Positions 55,241 to 63,601 of a stretch of DNA of 64,000 bases are shown one piece after another (position 1 is the stretch's first letter; each line of letters opens with the position of its first letter). The notes beneath the pieces are model-generated. The model was given only the letters and a program-made list of their open reading frames with translations. It made no database searches and was not told the origin of the DNA. Origin of the DNA: an uncultured Cohaesibacter sp. (GTDB lineage: Bacteria; Pseudomonadota; Alphaproteobacteria; Rhizobiales; Cohaesibacteraceae); contig NZ_OY781114.1 in assembly GCF_963676485.1 (NCBI RefSeq), forward strand, positions 868,001 through 932,000, given 5' to 3'. Made by a program: the position numbers and the translations under genes.

Positions 55241-55414
55241 ATCAAATTGCCTGCAACTTTTTGGTCAATGAGAAGTGTTACGACATAACCATTTCATAGA
55301 GAAGATAAGCAATCGTGAATCGCCCTCACAAAAAAGCACCTGAAAGCCCAATAACAAGTATTTTATATACTTATTATGTAAGGCATCGCGCCAGATTCAT
55401 TCTCATCGCCCCCA

Positions 55415-55990
55415 TCAATATAAATTCAGCTCATGCATGAAGTCATCCATGCTTTCTATGGTGGCTTCAGGCCCTTCGAGCAGAATGTCAACACCGGCTT
55501 CATGATAGCTGCGGTCCAACACCGATAGCTGCAACAGGGCGATTTTCCGCTCTATTTCGCTGGTCTGCTCAAACCGGCCCGTCACAGTCTTCCGAACAAT
55601 GCGTTGCCAGGGGACCAGTGTCGCGGCGTCAAGCGCCATGGACGCCACGCCGGAATAGGCCCGGGCCAATCCGCCGGCCCCCAATTTGGTGCCGCCGAAA
55701 TAGCGCACAACAATCACGCCGCAATTGATGATGTCGCGCCCGATCAACACCTTGAGCATCGGCATGCCCGAGGTTCCTGCCGGTTCCCCATCGTCCTTGG
55801 CGCCTTCCTCGATATGATCGTCTTCATGAATGATGCGGAAGGCTGTCACATGATGGCTGGCCTTGCGATGCTCAATGCGCAAGGCCTCAAGACGGGCTTC
55901 GAATTGCTCGATTGGCACAAGGAAAGCCAGAAATTTGGACTTCTTTTCCTCAAGCTCGGCGAAGAATTCAGCTTCGACAGTTTTCAGCAT
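55415..55990 (-). CDS. yigZ: YigZ/IMPACT-family protein
   Basis: A 191-residue protein beginning with an acidic strand (VEAEFFAELEEKKSKFLAFL) and the family blocks ASHHVTAFRI, DDGEPAGTSGMPMLKVL and VVRYFGGTKLGAGGLARAYS, then a C-terminal ferredoxin-like DUF1949 domain. The family includes yeast Yih1 and bacterial YigZ; a role in translation/stress response is suggested for eukaryotic members, unproved here. It follows the dCTP deaminase gene by four bases, so the two are probably co-transcribed. Confidence 0.92.
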   Translation of the reverse strand: MLKTVEAEFFAELEEKKSKFLAFLVPIEQFEARLEALRIEHRKASHHVTAFRIIHEDDHIEEGAKDDGEPAGTSGMPMLKVLIGRDIINCGVIVVRYFGGTKLGAGGLARAYSGVASMALDAATLVPWQRIVRKTVTGRFEQTSEIERKIALLQLSVLDRSYHEAGVDILLEGPEATIESMDDFMHELNLY

Positions 55991-55994
55991 GGCC

Positions 55995-57095
55995 CTATGC
56001 CATCCGGAAATGCTTGGATAGCTTCAGCCCCTGCGCCTGATAATTGGAGCCGATGCCTGCACCATAGAGTCTGGACGGACGGGCACGCATCCGTTCATAG
56101 GCAAGCCGTCCGATCAACTGACCATGTTCCACGATGAAAGGCACCTCATGGCTGCGCACTTCAAGCACAGCGCGGCTGCCTTTGCCCCCTGCCTCGGAGG
56201 CGCCGAACCCAGGGTCGAAAAAGCCCGCATAATGCACGCGGAATTCCCCCATGAGCGGATCGAATGGCACCATCTCGGCAGCATAGCAAGGCGGAACATG
56301 CACCGCTTCACGGGAGACCAAAATGTAGAACTGATCCGGGTCCAGAATAAGCGCATTCTTGCCGCGCCCCGCGATGGGTTCCCAAAAATCCAGCATGTCG
56401 AGAGCATCGCGCTTGTCGACATCGATGACGGCACTGTGGCGCTTGGCGCGATAGCCAATGATGCCCTCCCCTTCCAGATCGATGGAAACCGCGATGCCGT
56501 TGTCGATGAAGGGATCATCGGGTGCGATCACGAGACTGTCGCTGTTATGAAGCGATAAATGCTCGGCATCGCTGAGGCGCGAACGCCCCTGCCGGAACCG
56601 GATTTGCGTCAGGCGGCTCCCTGCGCGCACCACAATGGGGAAGGTGCGTGGGCTGACTTCCAGAAAGAGTTGGCCGCTATAGCCGGTGGGAATCGTATCA
56701 AACTGGCGGGATCGATCGGCAATAACGCGGGTAAAGATGTCCAACCGTCCGGTGGAGCTCTTGGGATTGGCCGCCGCCTCGATGAAATCGGGCAAAGCAA
56801 GGCTTTCCATTAGCGGGACAATATAAACACAGCCTGTTTCCAGCACCGCCCCTTGGGTCAGATCGATCTGATGAAGCTGCAACCGGTGCAACTTCTCTTC
56901 AACCGTTTCATTGGGGCCGGGCAAAAAGGAGGCACGGACACGGTAAGCCGTGGTGCCAAGGCGCAAATCCAGACTGGCGGGCTGGATTTGGTCGTCATCG
57001 GGGGGACAAGCAAACCGGATGCCCTCACCTTCAACCAGTTGGGCAATATCGGCGTCATTGAGAATGCCGCTTCCGGAAAAGGAGAAATCAGTCAT
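55995..57095 (-). CDS. dcd: 2'-Deoxycytidine 5'-triphosphate deaminase, long two-domain form
   Basis: A 366-residue enzyme of the dUTPase/dCTP-deaminase superfamily. Members deaminate dCTP to dUTP for dTTP synthesis. The alphaproteobacterial form has two related domains, twice the usual length of about 190. Visible blocks include RFACPPDDDQIQPASLDLRL, AANPKSSTGRLDIFTRVIAD, GYSGQLFLEVSPRTFPIVV, GSRLTQIRFRQG, and the second set ending in AYERMRARPSRLYG and GSNYQAQGLKLSKHF. The start at 57095 follows GGAG. A perfect 8-bp hairpin lies just upstream. Confidence 0.93.
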   Translation of the reverse strand: MTDFSFSGSGILNDADIAQLVEGEGIRFACPPDDDQIQPASLDLRLGTTAYRVRASFLPGPNETVEEKLHRLQLHQIDLTQGAVLETGCVYIVPLMESLALPDFIEAAANPKSSTGRLDIFTRVIADRSRQFDTIPTGYSGQLFLEVSPRTFPIVVRAGSRLTQIRFRQGRSRLSDAEHLSLHNSDSLVIAPDDPFIDNGIAVSIDLEGEGIIGYRAKRHSAVIDVDKRDALDMLDFWEPIAGRGKNALILDPDQFYILVSREAVHVPPCYAAEMVPFDPLMGEFRVHYAGFFDPGFGASEAGGKGSRAVLEVRSHEVPFIVEHGQLIGRLAYERMRARPSRLYGAGIGSNYQAQGLKLSKHFRMA

Positions 57096-57436
57096 GCGTA
57101 GGCCCGTTCATTAGGTTTTGATGTTGTTTATCAGGGATAGCATCCCTGAGCAACCAGACAGAAAAGCGACAATAAAAGGAGCCGCTCCTTCGCCACGCGC
57201 ATGCAGGAAAAGCAACACTCTGACTTTATTCATTTGGGAGTTATTCCGGAAATGCATAGAAACAAAACTAGTTGTGCACAAATAGCCGGTTCTCTCGAAT
57301 TTTATCTATTATTTTTACTGCAGAAACAGAGATATCTACTAATATTGTTCACGAGTCGACAGAAGGTGTCTGGCCAAATCTGGCCCCCGAACCAGGCGCC
57401 ATTGCTATATGGTCACCCGGAACAATAGTGTCTTAA
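57096..57436. other. 341-base gene-free stretch with hairpin at 57131-57149
   Basis: TCAGGGAT-AGC-ATCCCTGA (57131-57149) is a perfect 8-bp stem with a 3-base loop, extended by outer GTTG/CAAC pairs, 36 bases before the dcd start on the minus strand; a candidate operator or leader hairpin. Farther right (57250-57430) the sequence is A+T-rich and leads to the exported-protein gene at 57437. No terminator T-run follows the stem. Confidence 0.4.
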
Positions 57437-58105
57437 ATGAAAAAGCTTTTAGCAGTTTGCGTTTTAACGGCTTGCTTTATCGCGGGTATCATTCTGACCT
57501 ACGAGACCCCTGCAAACTCTAACCAGCTGAATGGGACACGTCTGACTTCAGCGGAAAAACGCGAAGCCGAGAGCAAGATCGAGTCCTTTCTTGAATCGAA
57601 CATGGCCTATTTCGATCCCTTCAGCGATCAGGTTAAGGTCAACAATTGCAAGATCACCTATCGTTTGAATAGGGCTGGCGATTGTAAAAGATCGCCGACA
57701 GCGCGCTACAACGAGTTTCAGATTGATCTGAAAGATGTGCGCAAGGTGCGCATTTTTGAGAATTCACACCGCGGCACGGGCGCTGCTGGTGCCATCCGGT
57801 TTGAATTCACCCAAGAAGTGCAAAAGCGATTTGACCGCGCCAAGCACCTGTTCGAACGCTATAATCAGGACAATACCGGCTATACTGGGTCCATGTGGGC
57901 GCAGGAAACCTATGCAGCAGAACAGAATGCGGTGAAAGGCGCAGGCCTTTCAAATATGAGCAGCTATGCCAAAACCCAGAATTGCTCGCGTAGTATCCAG
58001 CGGTTCCATCTTCCCAAGACGCTGGGCACCATAACCTTGTCAACGGTGGACCGTGGCGCAGCCCACAGCCTGAAAAGCTATCACGCCAACTGTATCGAGA
58101 GCTAA
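57437..58105 (+). CDS. Exported protein of unknown family, paralogue 1
   Basis: A 222-residue protein that I do not recognise. An N-terminal signal or anchor (LLAVCVLTACFIAGIILTY) is followed by a soluble, basic, mixed alpha/beta domain. Cysteines at 71, 83, 183 and 219 (KVNNCKITYRLNRAGDC, TQNCSRS, KSYHANC) are shared in spacing with the next gene's product, as are the C-terminal blocks HLPKTLGTITL and LKSYH. Two disulfides in the periplasm are likely. No catalytic motif is visible. It starts ATG 57437 in an A+T-rich stretch. Confidence 0.75.
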   Translation: MKKLLAVCVLTACFIAGIILTYETPANSNQLNGTRLTSAEKREAESKIESFLESNMAYFDPFSDQVKVNNCKITYRLNRAGDCKRSPTARYNEFQIDLKDVRKVRIFENSHRGTGAAGAIRFEFTQEVQKRFDRAKHLFERYNQDNTGYTGSMWAQETYAAEQNAVKGAGLSNMSSYAKTQNCSRSIQRFHLPKTLGTITLSTVDRGAAHSLKSYHANCIES

Positions 58106-58307
58106 GAGTTCCTCGGGTGGTTTGGTATAGCGCTTTGCGGAGTTTTGTACGTCTTGTTAAAACTACCTAAACCCTAGATTGATATTCTCCACATCAATCG
58201 CAAGATAGATTCAATTTTAATCTTCAAGCTATGTGCATTTAAAACAGTTTCGTTCAAAATAGCTCTTCGTTGAACGCCTCCACCAGACAAAGCCATTCCA
58301 CGGAAAC

Positions 58308-58985
58308 ATGAAAAAAAAAATTATCGTTTTAACCTCTTTATTCTCGGTGATCATTGTTGCCATCTGTTTTATGGCGCTTTTCGAAGAGAAGAGCTTTGCC
58401 AGAATAAAGCCGCTCTTTAGCAAGCAAGAGGTCGCTCGGATGGAAGGCACCATCCAGAAAGCGCTCTCGGAGACGTCCAATGTGGCTTATGGCAGCGAGT
58501 TGGTCGTGAATGATTGCACCATTGTCAATCGCGTTGAAGCGGCACGCAATTGCTCGGACCCCTATGCGCTTCGCCTGCAGGAATTTCGCCTCGATATCAA
58601 GGAGACAACATCCGTCACCCAGTCCAGTCTTGTTTCCAGCAAACCGGGGCGACAAACCCTCGTGAAGTTCAATTTCAAGCCGGAAATCGCACACAAAGTG
58701 CAGAGCGCCAAACAGCAGATGTGGGACTATGTGAGCGAAAAGCACGGTTTGCGAGGGGTCGCCTGGAGCGAATTTGCAGAAACTGCCGAGCAGCACCTCG
58801 TAAAGCAATATGGCTTTGACAAACTGGGCAGCTATGATGTCACCCAGACATGTGGCTCCAGCAAGAAAATGCGCCATCTGCCAGAAAAACTCGGAACCTA
58901 TATTCTGAACGGCGAAACCAGAGATCTAGTCCGGGCGATCAAATCCTATCACCAATATTGTGTGACATCCGGTTCCTCAAGCTGA
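58308..58985 (+). CDS. Exported protein of unknown family, paralogue 2
   Basis: A 225-residue protein, clearly related to its 222-residue neighbour. Signal or anchor helix IIVLTSLFSVIIVAICFMAL, then a soluble domain with cysteines at 70, 82, 182 and 218 (VVNDCTIVNRVEAARNC, TQTCGSS, IKSYHQYC), identical spacing (12, 100, 36) to paralogue 1, and HLPEKLGTYIL. Most other positions differ, so the duplication is old. The two genes lie on the same strand with 202 bases between, so each may have its own promoter. ATG is followed by a run of AAA lysine codons. Confidence 0.75.
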   Translation: MKKKIIVLTSLFSVIIVAICFMALFEEKSFARIKPLFSKQEVARMEGTIQKALSETSNVAYGSELVVNDCTIVNRVEAARNCSDPYALRLQEFRLDIKETTSVTQSSLVSSKPGRQTLVKFNFKPEIAHKVQSAKQQMWDYVSEKHGLRGVAWSEFAETAEQHLVKQYGFDKLGSYDVTQTCGSSKKMRHLPEKLGTYILNGETRDLVRAIKSYHQYCVTSGSSS

Positions 58986-59085
58986 TACCCGTAACTTGGT
59001 GCTGGGCGGATGGCGTTGTCCGGACGCAGGCATCCACTGCCGCGCCATTGACAGTTGGCATCTTTCGGCGTACAGAATGTCGCAC

Positions 59086-59146
59086 TTGTGGTCATTTGAG
59101 CCGACCGGCTTGCCGCCACGTAAAAGAATGTTGCTAAAAGGTCGGG
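59086..59146 (+). promoter_or_regulatory. SAM-II riboswitch (metA element) of metZ
   Basis: The sequence GGTCATTTGAGCC (from 59090), GGCTTGCCGCCACGTAAAA and TTGCTAAAAGG (59131-59141) matches the SAM-II consensus. P1 is TGTGG (59087-59091) with CCACG (59116-59120). The pseudoknot is CCGACC (59101-59106) with GGTCGG (59140-59145), a perfect 6-bp match. SAM-II aptamers bind S-adenosylmethionine and repress methionine biosynthesis genes in alphaproteobacteria; metZ, the typical target, starts 146 bases downstream. Confidence 0.9.
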
Positions 59147-59200
59147 GATGAAAAACAGTCTATCCCGGCCATACTAACCAATGTTGCCGGGTTTTATTTT
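59140..59200 (+). terminator. SAM-dependent terminator/antiterminator of the metZ leader
   Basis: CCCGGC (59164-59169) and GCCGGG (59186-59191) form a stem followed by TTTTATTTT, an intrinsic terminator. Alternatively GGTCGGGGAT (59140-59149) can pair with ATCCCGGCC (59162-59170), 9 bp with one G-U and one bulge, which would destroy the terminator. The same 59140-59145 bases are the 3' strand of the SAM-II pseudoknot, so SAM binding should favour termination and its absence read-through. Confidence 0.8.
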
Positions 59201-59291
59201 GCCCAAAATCCGGTCTTCACAAAGAATGAGCCCAAGCGTCTGCGGTGTTCTGCTCCAAAAGGCGTGGGCAAAGCAAGAACAGGATTGTGCC

Positions 59292-60488
59292 ATGTCTGAG
59301 ACCAAAAAGCCCGAAACCGGTTACCGCCCCGCTACCGAAATGGTCCATGGAGGCGTTATGCGTTCGCAGTGGGGGGAAACTTCCGAAGCGCTTTTCATGA
59401 CGCAGGGTTATGTCTACGACAGTGCTGAAGCTCAGGAGGCCCGCTTCAATGGCGAGGAACCGGGCTATGTCTATTCGCGCTATTCCAATCCGACCATCTC
59501 AATGTTTGAAAATCGCATGGCGCTGCTGGAAGGCGCAGAAGGCGCTCGTGGTACAGCCTCCGGTATGGCGGCTGTTTCCTCGGCCATGCTCTCCTGCGTC
59601 AAGGCCGGTGATCATGTGGTTGCCGCTAGCGCGTTGTTCGGCTCATGCCTTTACATCGTCTCCGAGCTGCTGCCCCGCTTCGGCGTCGAATGCACATTGG
59701 TCGATGGCACCAATCTGCAAGAATGGAAAGCCGCGATGCGGCCCAACACCCGCGCCTGTTTCCTTGAGAGCCCGACCAACCCGGTATTGTCTGTGATCGA
59801 TATTGCCGGTGTGGCTGCAATCGCCCATGAGGCCGGCGCCAAGCTGGTGGTCGATAACGTCTTCGCAACGGCCATGTGGCAAAGCCCGCTGGCACTGGGG
59901 GCCGATGTGGTCATCTATTCGGCCACCAAGCATATCGATGGCCAGGGCCGCTGTCTGGGTGGCGTCGTCTTGTCGAGCGAACAGTTTCTGGAAGAAGAAT
60001 TCAAGGATATCCATCGCCATACCGGCCCGTCCCTGTCTCCTTTCAATGCATGGATCATGCTCAAGGGGCTGGAAACCTTCCCGCTCCGTGTCAAGGAACA
60101 GACCCGCAGCGCGGGCATTCTCGCTGACCGTCTGGCAAAACACAAAGCCATCGAACGCATTTTCTATCCTGGCCGAGATGACCATCCGCAGGCTGACATC
60201 TGCAAGAAGCAGATGCGCGGCGGCTCGACCATGATTGCGCTCAATGTTGCAGGCGGCAAGGAAAAGGCCTTCCAGTTGGAAAATGCGCTCAAGGTCATCA
60301 AGATTTCCAACAATCTGGGCGATGCCAAGAGTCTGATCACTCATCCGGCCACCACCACACACCAGCGCCTCACCGATGAACAGCTGGCTGATGCCGGGAT
60401 CGGTCAGGGCACGCTGCGTTTCTCGGTCGGCCTTGAAGATGTGGAAGACCTCTGGGAGGATTTCGAGCAGGCTCTGGCGAGCCTCTAG
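59292..60488 (+). CDS. metZ: O-succinylhomoserine sulfhydrylase
   Basis: A 398-residue PLP enzyme of the Cys/Met metabolism family that joins O-succinylhomoserine and sulfide to give homocysteine in methionine synthesis. Blocks: YSRYSNPTISMFENRMALLEG, ASGMAAVSSAMLS, ESPTNPVLSVIDI, VVDNVFATAMWQSPLALGAD and the PLP lysine in SATKHIDGQGR. The start MSETKKPETG at 59292 replaces a longer frame from 59181, which would include leader RNA. A SAM-II riboswitch precedes it, and a terminator follows. MetZ versus other sulfhydrylases is judged from overall resemblance and the riboswitch. Confidence 0.94.
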   Translation: MSETKKPETGYRPATEMVHGGVMRSQWGETSEALFMTQGYVYDSAEAQEARFNGEEPGYVYSRYSNPTISMFENRMALLEGAEGARGTASGMAAVSSAMLSCVKAGDHVVAASALFGSCLYIVSELLPRFGVECTLVDGTNLQEWKAAMRPNTRACFLESPTNPVLSVIDIAGVAAIAHEAGAKLVVDNVFATAMWQSPLALGADVVIYSATKHIDGQGRCLGGVVLSSEQFLEEEFKDIHRHTGPSLSPFNAWIMLKGLETFPLRVKEQTRSAGILADRLAKHKAIERIFYPGRDDHPQADICKKQMRGGSTMIALNVAGGKEKAFQLENALKVIKISNNLGDAKSLITHPATTTHQRLTDEQLADAGIGQGTLRFSVGLEDVEDLWEDFEQALASL

Positions 60489-60520
60489 TCTTCACCAGAG
60501 ATCACCGATTGATCAATTTG

Positions 60521-60545
60521 GGGGTGCTTTTTCCAAAAGCACCCC
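60521..60545 (+). terminator. Intrinsic terminator after metZ
   Basis: GGGGTGCTTTT, 3-base loop, AAAAGCACCCC: a perfect 11-bp stem 33 bases after the metZ stop. A T-run lies within the stem and the following bases are TATTGCTTT, so a strong hairpin with a modest tail. Confidence 0.8.
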
Positions 60546-60623
60546 TATTGCTTTCCCGATGCCTTGAAGCTGTCCCCTTTCCTCGCATAGACTGGGGCCA
60601 TCACGTCCAAAAGGCAAAGATAA

Positions 60624-61064
60624 ATGTCTCAAGATTCTTCCGCTGAAAAAGACCCGACCACGCCCTATGACATGCCTATCAAGGTTCTGCCCTCCGATAT
60701 CGACATGATGGGGCATGTCAACAACACCATCTATTTACGATGGGTGCAGGAAGCGGCCACCGAGCATTGGGATCAGGTTGCCCATGAGGATGACCATGGT
60801 CAGATGGTATGGCTCATCACCCGTCACGAGATTGATTACAAGCGCCCCGCTTTTGAAGGCGACAAGCTGATAGCCCGCACATGGGTGGGATATTATGAGC
60901 ATCATAAATGCGAGCGCTTCACCGAGATCATCCGGGAGAGTGACAACCGCATTCTGGCCAGCGTCAGAACGCTGTGGTGCCCGATCAGTCTGGAAACAAA
61001 ACGCACGGTGCGCCTCACCGAGGAGCAGATCGGGCGCTATTCCAAGGGGCGCAAGCCTACCTGA
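60624..61064 (+). CDS. Acyl-CoA thioesterase (4HBT hotdog fold)
   Basis: A 146-residue 4-hydroxybenzoyl-CoA thioesterase-like protein: VLPSDIDMMGHVNNTIYLRWVQEAATEHW holds the hotdog helix with the D-x-x-G-H-V-N catalytic pattern, followed by HEIDYKRPAFEGDKLIARTWV. It hydrolyses acyl-CoA or acyl-ACP thioesters; chain length preference is unknown. Monocistronic. Start ATG 60624. Confidence 0.92.
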   Translation: MSQDSSAEKDPTTPYDMPIKVLPSDIDMMGHVNNTIYLRWVQEAATEHWDQVAHEDDHGQMVWLITRHEIDYKRPAFEGDKLIARTWVGYYEHHKCERFTEIIRESDNRILASVRTLWCPISLETKRTVRLTEEQIGRYSKGRKPT

Positions 61065-61091
61065 TCTCTCCTTATTGCCGATCTTCCCGAT

Positions 61092-61121
61092 AAAAAGCCC
61101 GGGCGAACCTGCCGCCCGGGC
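61092..61121 (-). terminator. Intrinsic terminator of the rhodanese-YeeE operon
   Basis: On the minus strand GCCCGGGCG, 7-base loop, CGCCCGGGC (stem 61097-61105 with 61113-61121) is followed by TTTTT (61096-61092): a textbook terminator for the operon ending at 61151. On the plus strand it also lies 33 bases past the thioesterase gene, without a T-run there. Confidence 0.9.
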
Positions 61122-61150
61122 CATGCTTGCCACCAGTCTAGCTTACATAC

Positions 61151-61339
61151 TCACTTTTTGGGCGGAACCAGAGCACAAAAGGCCCCGCTGGCGGCCTCAT
61201 CGGAACCCAACATGATTGCGGCTGGCGCCTGATATGGGTTCAGCGGCTGGCTTGTCTGCAGATCGAAGATCAACAACGCCCCGAGCGCCAGCAGGGTTAG
61301 TGAGGCGGGTAGCGCCCGACTTGTGAAAAATCCTTCCAT
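61151..61339 (-). CDS. Small single-helix membrane protein
   Basis: A 62-residue protein starting MEGFFTSRALPASLTLLALG, with one hydrophobic helix (about 9-28) and a short tail. The ATG has GGAGGGG upstream and is only five bases past the YeeE stop, and the gene ends 30 bases before the operon terminator, so it belongs to the rhodanese-YeeE operon. No family is recognised. It may be an accessory membrane subunit of the transporter. Confidence 0.75.
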   Translation of the reverse strand: MEGFFTSRALPASLTLLALGALLIFDLQTSQPLNPYQAPAAIMLGSDEAASGAFCALVPPKK

Positions 61340-61343
61340 CTTT

Positions 61344-62483
61344 CTACCCCTCCAGCCCCAGCGGCTTACGCAAACGGATGCCAACCCAAGACCCGGCAAA
61401 TGCGGCCACGAACCAGGCCCAACCATGTAGGCTTCCGGTCGAGATGCCTGAGAAGAAGGCACCAACATTACAGCCCAGCGCCAGACGGGAAGAATAGCCG
61501 AGCAGGAAACCCGCCACGATGGCCGCAATCCATGCCCTTGCTGGCAGAGAAGGCAGTTTCGCCTTAAGGCCGGACCGCCAGACAGCCACGATAAAGGCCC
61601 CCAGAATAATCCCGAGATCGGTCAGCGATGTATAATCGGTCAGCAGGCTTGCTGCGAGCCGCTCCTGATGAGCGGCACTCGCCCAATAGGGAGAGGCAGA
61701 CAGATCCGTGCCAAGGGCGCTGGTGACTTTTGCACCCCACAGTCCGAGCCCATAGACAACGCCCCAAGGCTGACCGGCCACGACAAAGTTGGCCACCGCC
61801 AGCGCTGCAATCAACAAGGCAGCCATCACAAGGCGGCGTGGAATCCTGCGGGCCTGTTTGGGGGCAACGCCAAGCGCAACGAGGCCCACGGCTACGAGCC
61901 CCAGAATGGTGATGCCAAGACCGGTTGTTCCCTCAAGAACCACCAATGGCAGTTGGCCCAGTTCCGTCCACCAGAGCAGATGGTAAGATCCGGCAAAGGC
62001 TCCGATGATGAAGAAGGGGAGCGCAATCACGCTCACCGGATTGCCGCTGCCTGCATTGACCAGCGTACCGGAGCCACAGCCGAGCACCAACTGCATCGCG
62101 GCACCGAAGACGAAGGCTCCGCCCACCATGGCCCAACCGATGGCGGCATGCGCCCCGATCAACTCGGGGTGATCTCCCGATAGAAGCGGGAAGGCGACCC
62201 CAGCCACCAGTGCTATAGCGAGGAGCTGGGCAAGGAGCCCGGCTGGTTCGCGACGCAAAATCATGGCCCGCCATGGTCCGGCAAAGCCGAACCGCAGACC
62301 TTCAAGCGTCAGTCCGAAGCCAATACCAATGGCCAGCAGCAGCCCGTAACGAACGCCAGCTGCGGCAATCAGGACCAGAATGGCTGCAAGGGTCACCCCG
62401 ATCAGGGCACCCTTCGTAAACAAGCGAGACCCCTTGGAAGGGGTCTCAAAAGAAGCGCTGATATCAGTCACTGGATTAGCCAC
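61344..62483 (-). CDS. YeeE/YedE-family sulfur transport protein
   Basis: A 379-residue polytopic inner-membrane protein with the two cysteine-bearing repeats of thiosulfate transporter YeeE: LVLGCGSGTLVNAGSGNP and LALGCNVGAFFSGISTGSLHGWAW. YeeE imports thiosulfate (or related sulfur compounds) through conserved Cys positions. The start is GTG at 62483, overlapping the rhodanese stop by eight bases, with AGGTAA upstream. Together with rhodanese upstream it indicates uptake and processing of thiosulfate-like sulfur. Confidence 0.92.
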   Translation of the reverse strand: MANPVTDISASFETPSKGSRLFTKGALIGVTLAAILVLIAAAGVRYGLLLAIGIGFGLTLEGLRFGFAGPWRAMILRREPAGLLAQLLAIALVAGVAFPLLSGDHPELIGAHAAIGWAMVGGAFVFGAAMQLVLGCGSGTLVNAGSGNPVSVIALPFFIIGAFAGSYHLLWWTELGQLPLVVLEGTTGLGITILGLVAVGLVALGVAPKQARRIPRRLVMAALLIAALAVANFVVAGQPWGVVYGLGLWGAKVTSALGTDLSASPYWASAAHQERLAASLLTDYTSLTDLGIILGAFIVAVWRSGLKAKLPSLPARAWIAAIVAGFLLGYSSRLALGCNVGAFFSGISTGSLHGWAWFVAAFAGSWVGIRLRKPLGLEG

Positions 62484-63420
62484 CGGTTACCTGTTTGATG
62501 AGGGTCTGGAAGAGGCCGGGCGTGTTGGCCAGCTCATAGCCTGCGTTGGAATAACCAACCACAGATTCGGGATAAAGCTTCACATTGTCCAACTCGGCAA
62601 GTTCGGAAAGGGCAAACCAGTTGGTTGCAGCCCAATGACCAGTATTGCAAAAGCTCACAAGCTCTTCGCCCCCTTTAAAGCCAGCTTCATTGGCCAGTTG
62701 TTTGACCTTTGCCGCGTCGGCAATCACGGGCTTGTTGTCAAACCAGCTCGAATGCACGAAATATTCAGACTGAGGCAAAGTGCCCGGTTTGGCTGCGGCT
62801 GGATGCTTCTTCTCGCCTTTCCAGAATGCTTCCGGACGAGCATCGACCAGACGCGCTTTCTCTTCGCCATGAACGATTTTCAGGATCTCTTCACGAGAGG
62901 CACGCCATTCATCGGAGAAAGATACATCAATGGTGGTTTTCTGGGGCGTCACCGAACCGGTTTCAAAGGAAAGGCCCTGTTCCTGCCAGTTGTTCAGGCC
63001 ACCATTGAGGATGGCTATGTCGGTAAAGCCGGCAGATTTGAGCGTCCAGTAGACACGGGCCGCCGCGCCGAAATCGGAAATATTGGCGCCTTGATAGGCG
63101 ATAACCGTGGCGCGATCTTTAGTCGCCCCGATCTCACCGAGCACTTTCTCCAAATGCTCTTCTGTTACCAGCTGCCCCGGATTTTCCTTGGGTCCACGAA
63201 ACTGCGCATAAGGCGCATTGACCGACCCTGCGATGTGGCCCTGTTCAAAGAGGCTTGCGCCGTCCTTGTTGTTGCCGCGGATGTCAATGATCAGGGGTTT
63301 GTCCGCCTCAGCGACCGCGTTGAGTTGCTGAGGGGAAACCAGAGGGCCGAAGGTTGCCGCAAAGGTCGGGGTTACCAAGAGCCCGAATGCAACGAAGGCC
63401 TGGAATAGTGTTTTCTTCAT
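62476..63420 (-). CDS. Exported two-domain rhodanese (thiosulfate sulfurtransferase)
   Basis: A 314-residue periplasmic rhodanese. Signal peptide (QAFVAFGLLVTPTFA) is followed by two rhodanese domains; the active cysteine is in the second domain's loop ELVSFCNTGHWAATNWFAL, while the first domain has no Cys at the equivalent position (VIAYQGANISDFG), as usual. It transfers sulfane sulfur from thiosulfate to an acceptor. The start at 63420 follows GGAGACAC; it heads the rhodanese-YeeE-small protein operon. Confidence 0.93.
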   Translation of the reverse strand: MKKTLFQAFVAFGLLVTPTFAATFGPLVSPQQLNAVAEADKPLIIDIRGNNKDGASLFEQGHIAGSVNAPYAQFRGPKENPGQLVTEEHLEKVLGEIGATKDRATVIAYQGANISDFGAAARVYWTLKSAGFTDIAILNGGLNNWQEQGLSFETGSVTPQKTTIDVSFSDEWRASREEILKIVHGEEKARLVDARPEAFWKGEKKHPAAAKPGTLPQSEYFVHSSWFDNKPVIADAAKVKQLANEAGFKGGEELVSFCNTGHWAATNWFALSELAELDNVKLYPESVVGYSNAGYELANTPGLFQTLIKQVTGG

Positions 63421-63601
63421 TAGTGTCTCCGAGTGAGCCAATTCGGTCTATGAGCGCCGCTGCATTTGCGAATTGTTAGAACCAGATGGTTTAAGCAGCC
63501 AGAAGCCTCCCCGGCCCCGAGCAGTTTTTGTTCAAGTCGTTTTTGTTGCGGCTATTGTGCTTTCTCGGGTCATTTTTACAAGAAAGAGGATCTTAAAGTT
63601 C

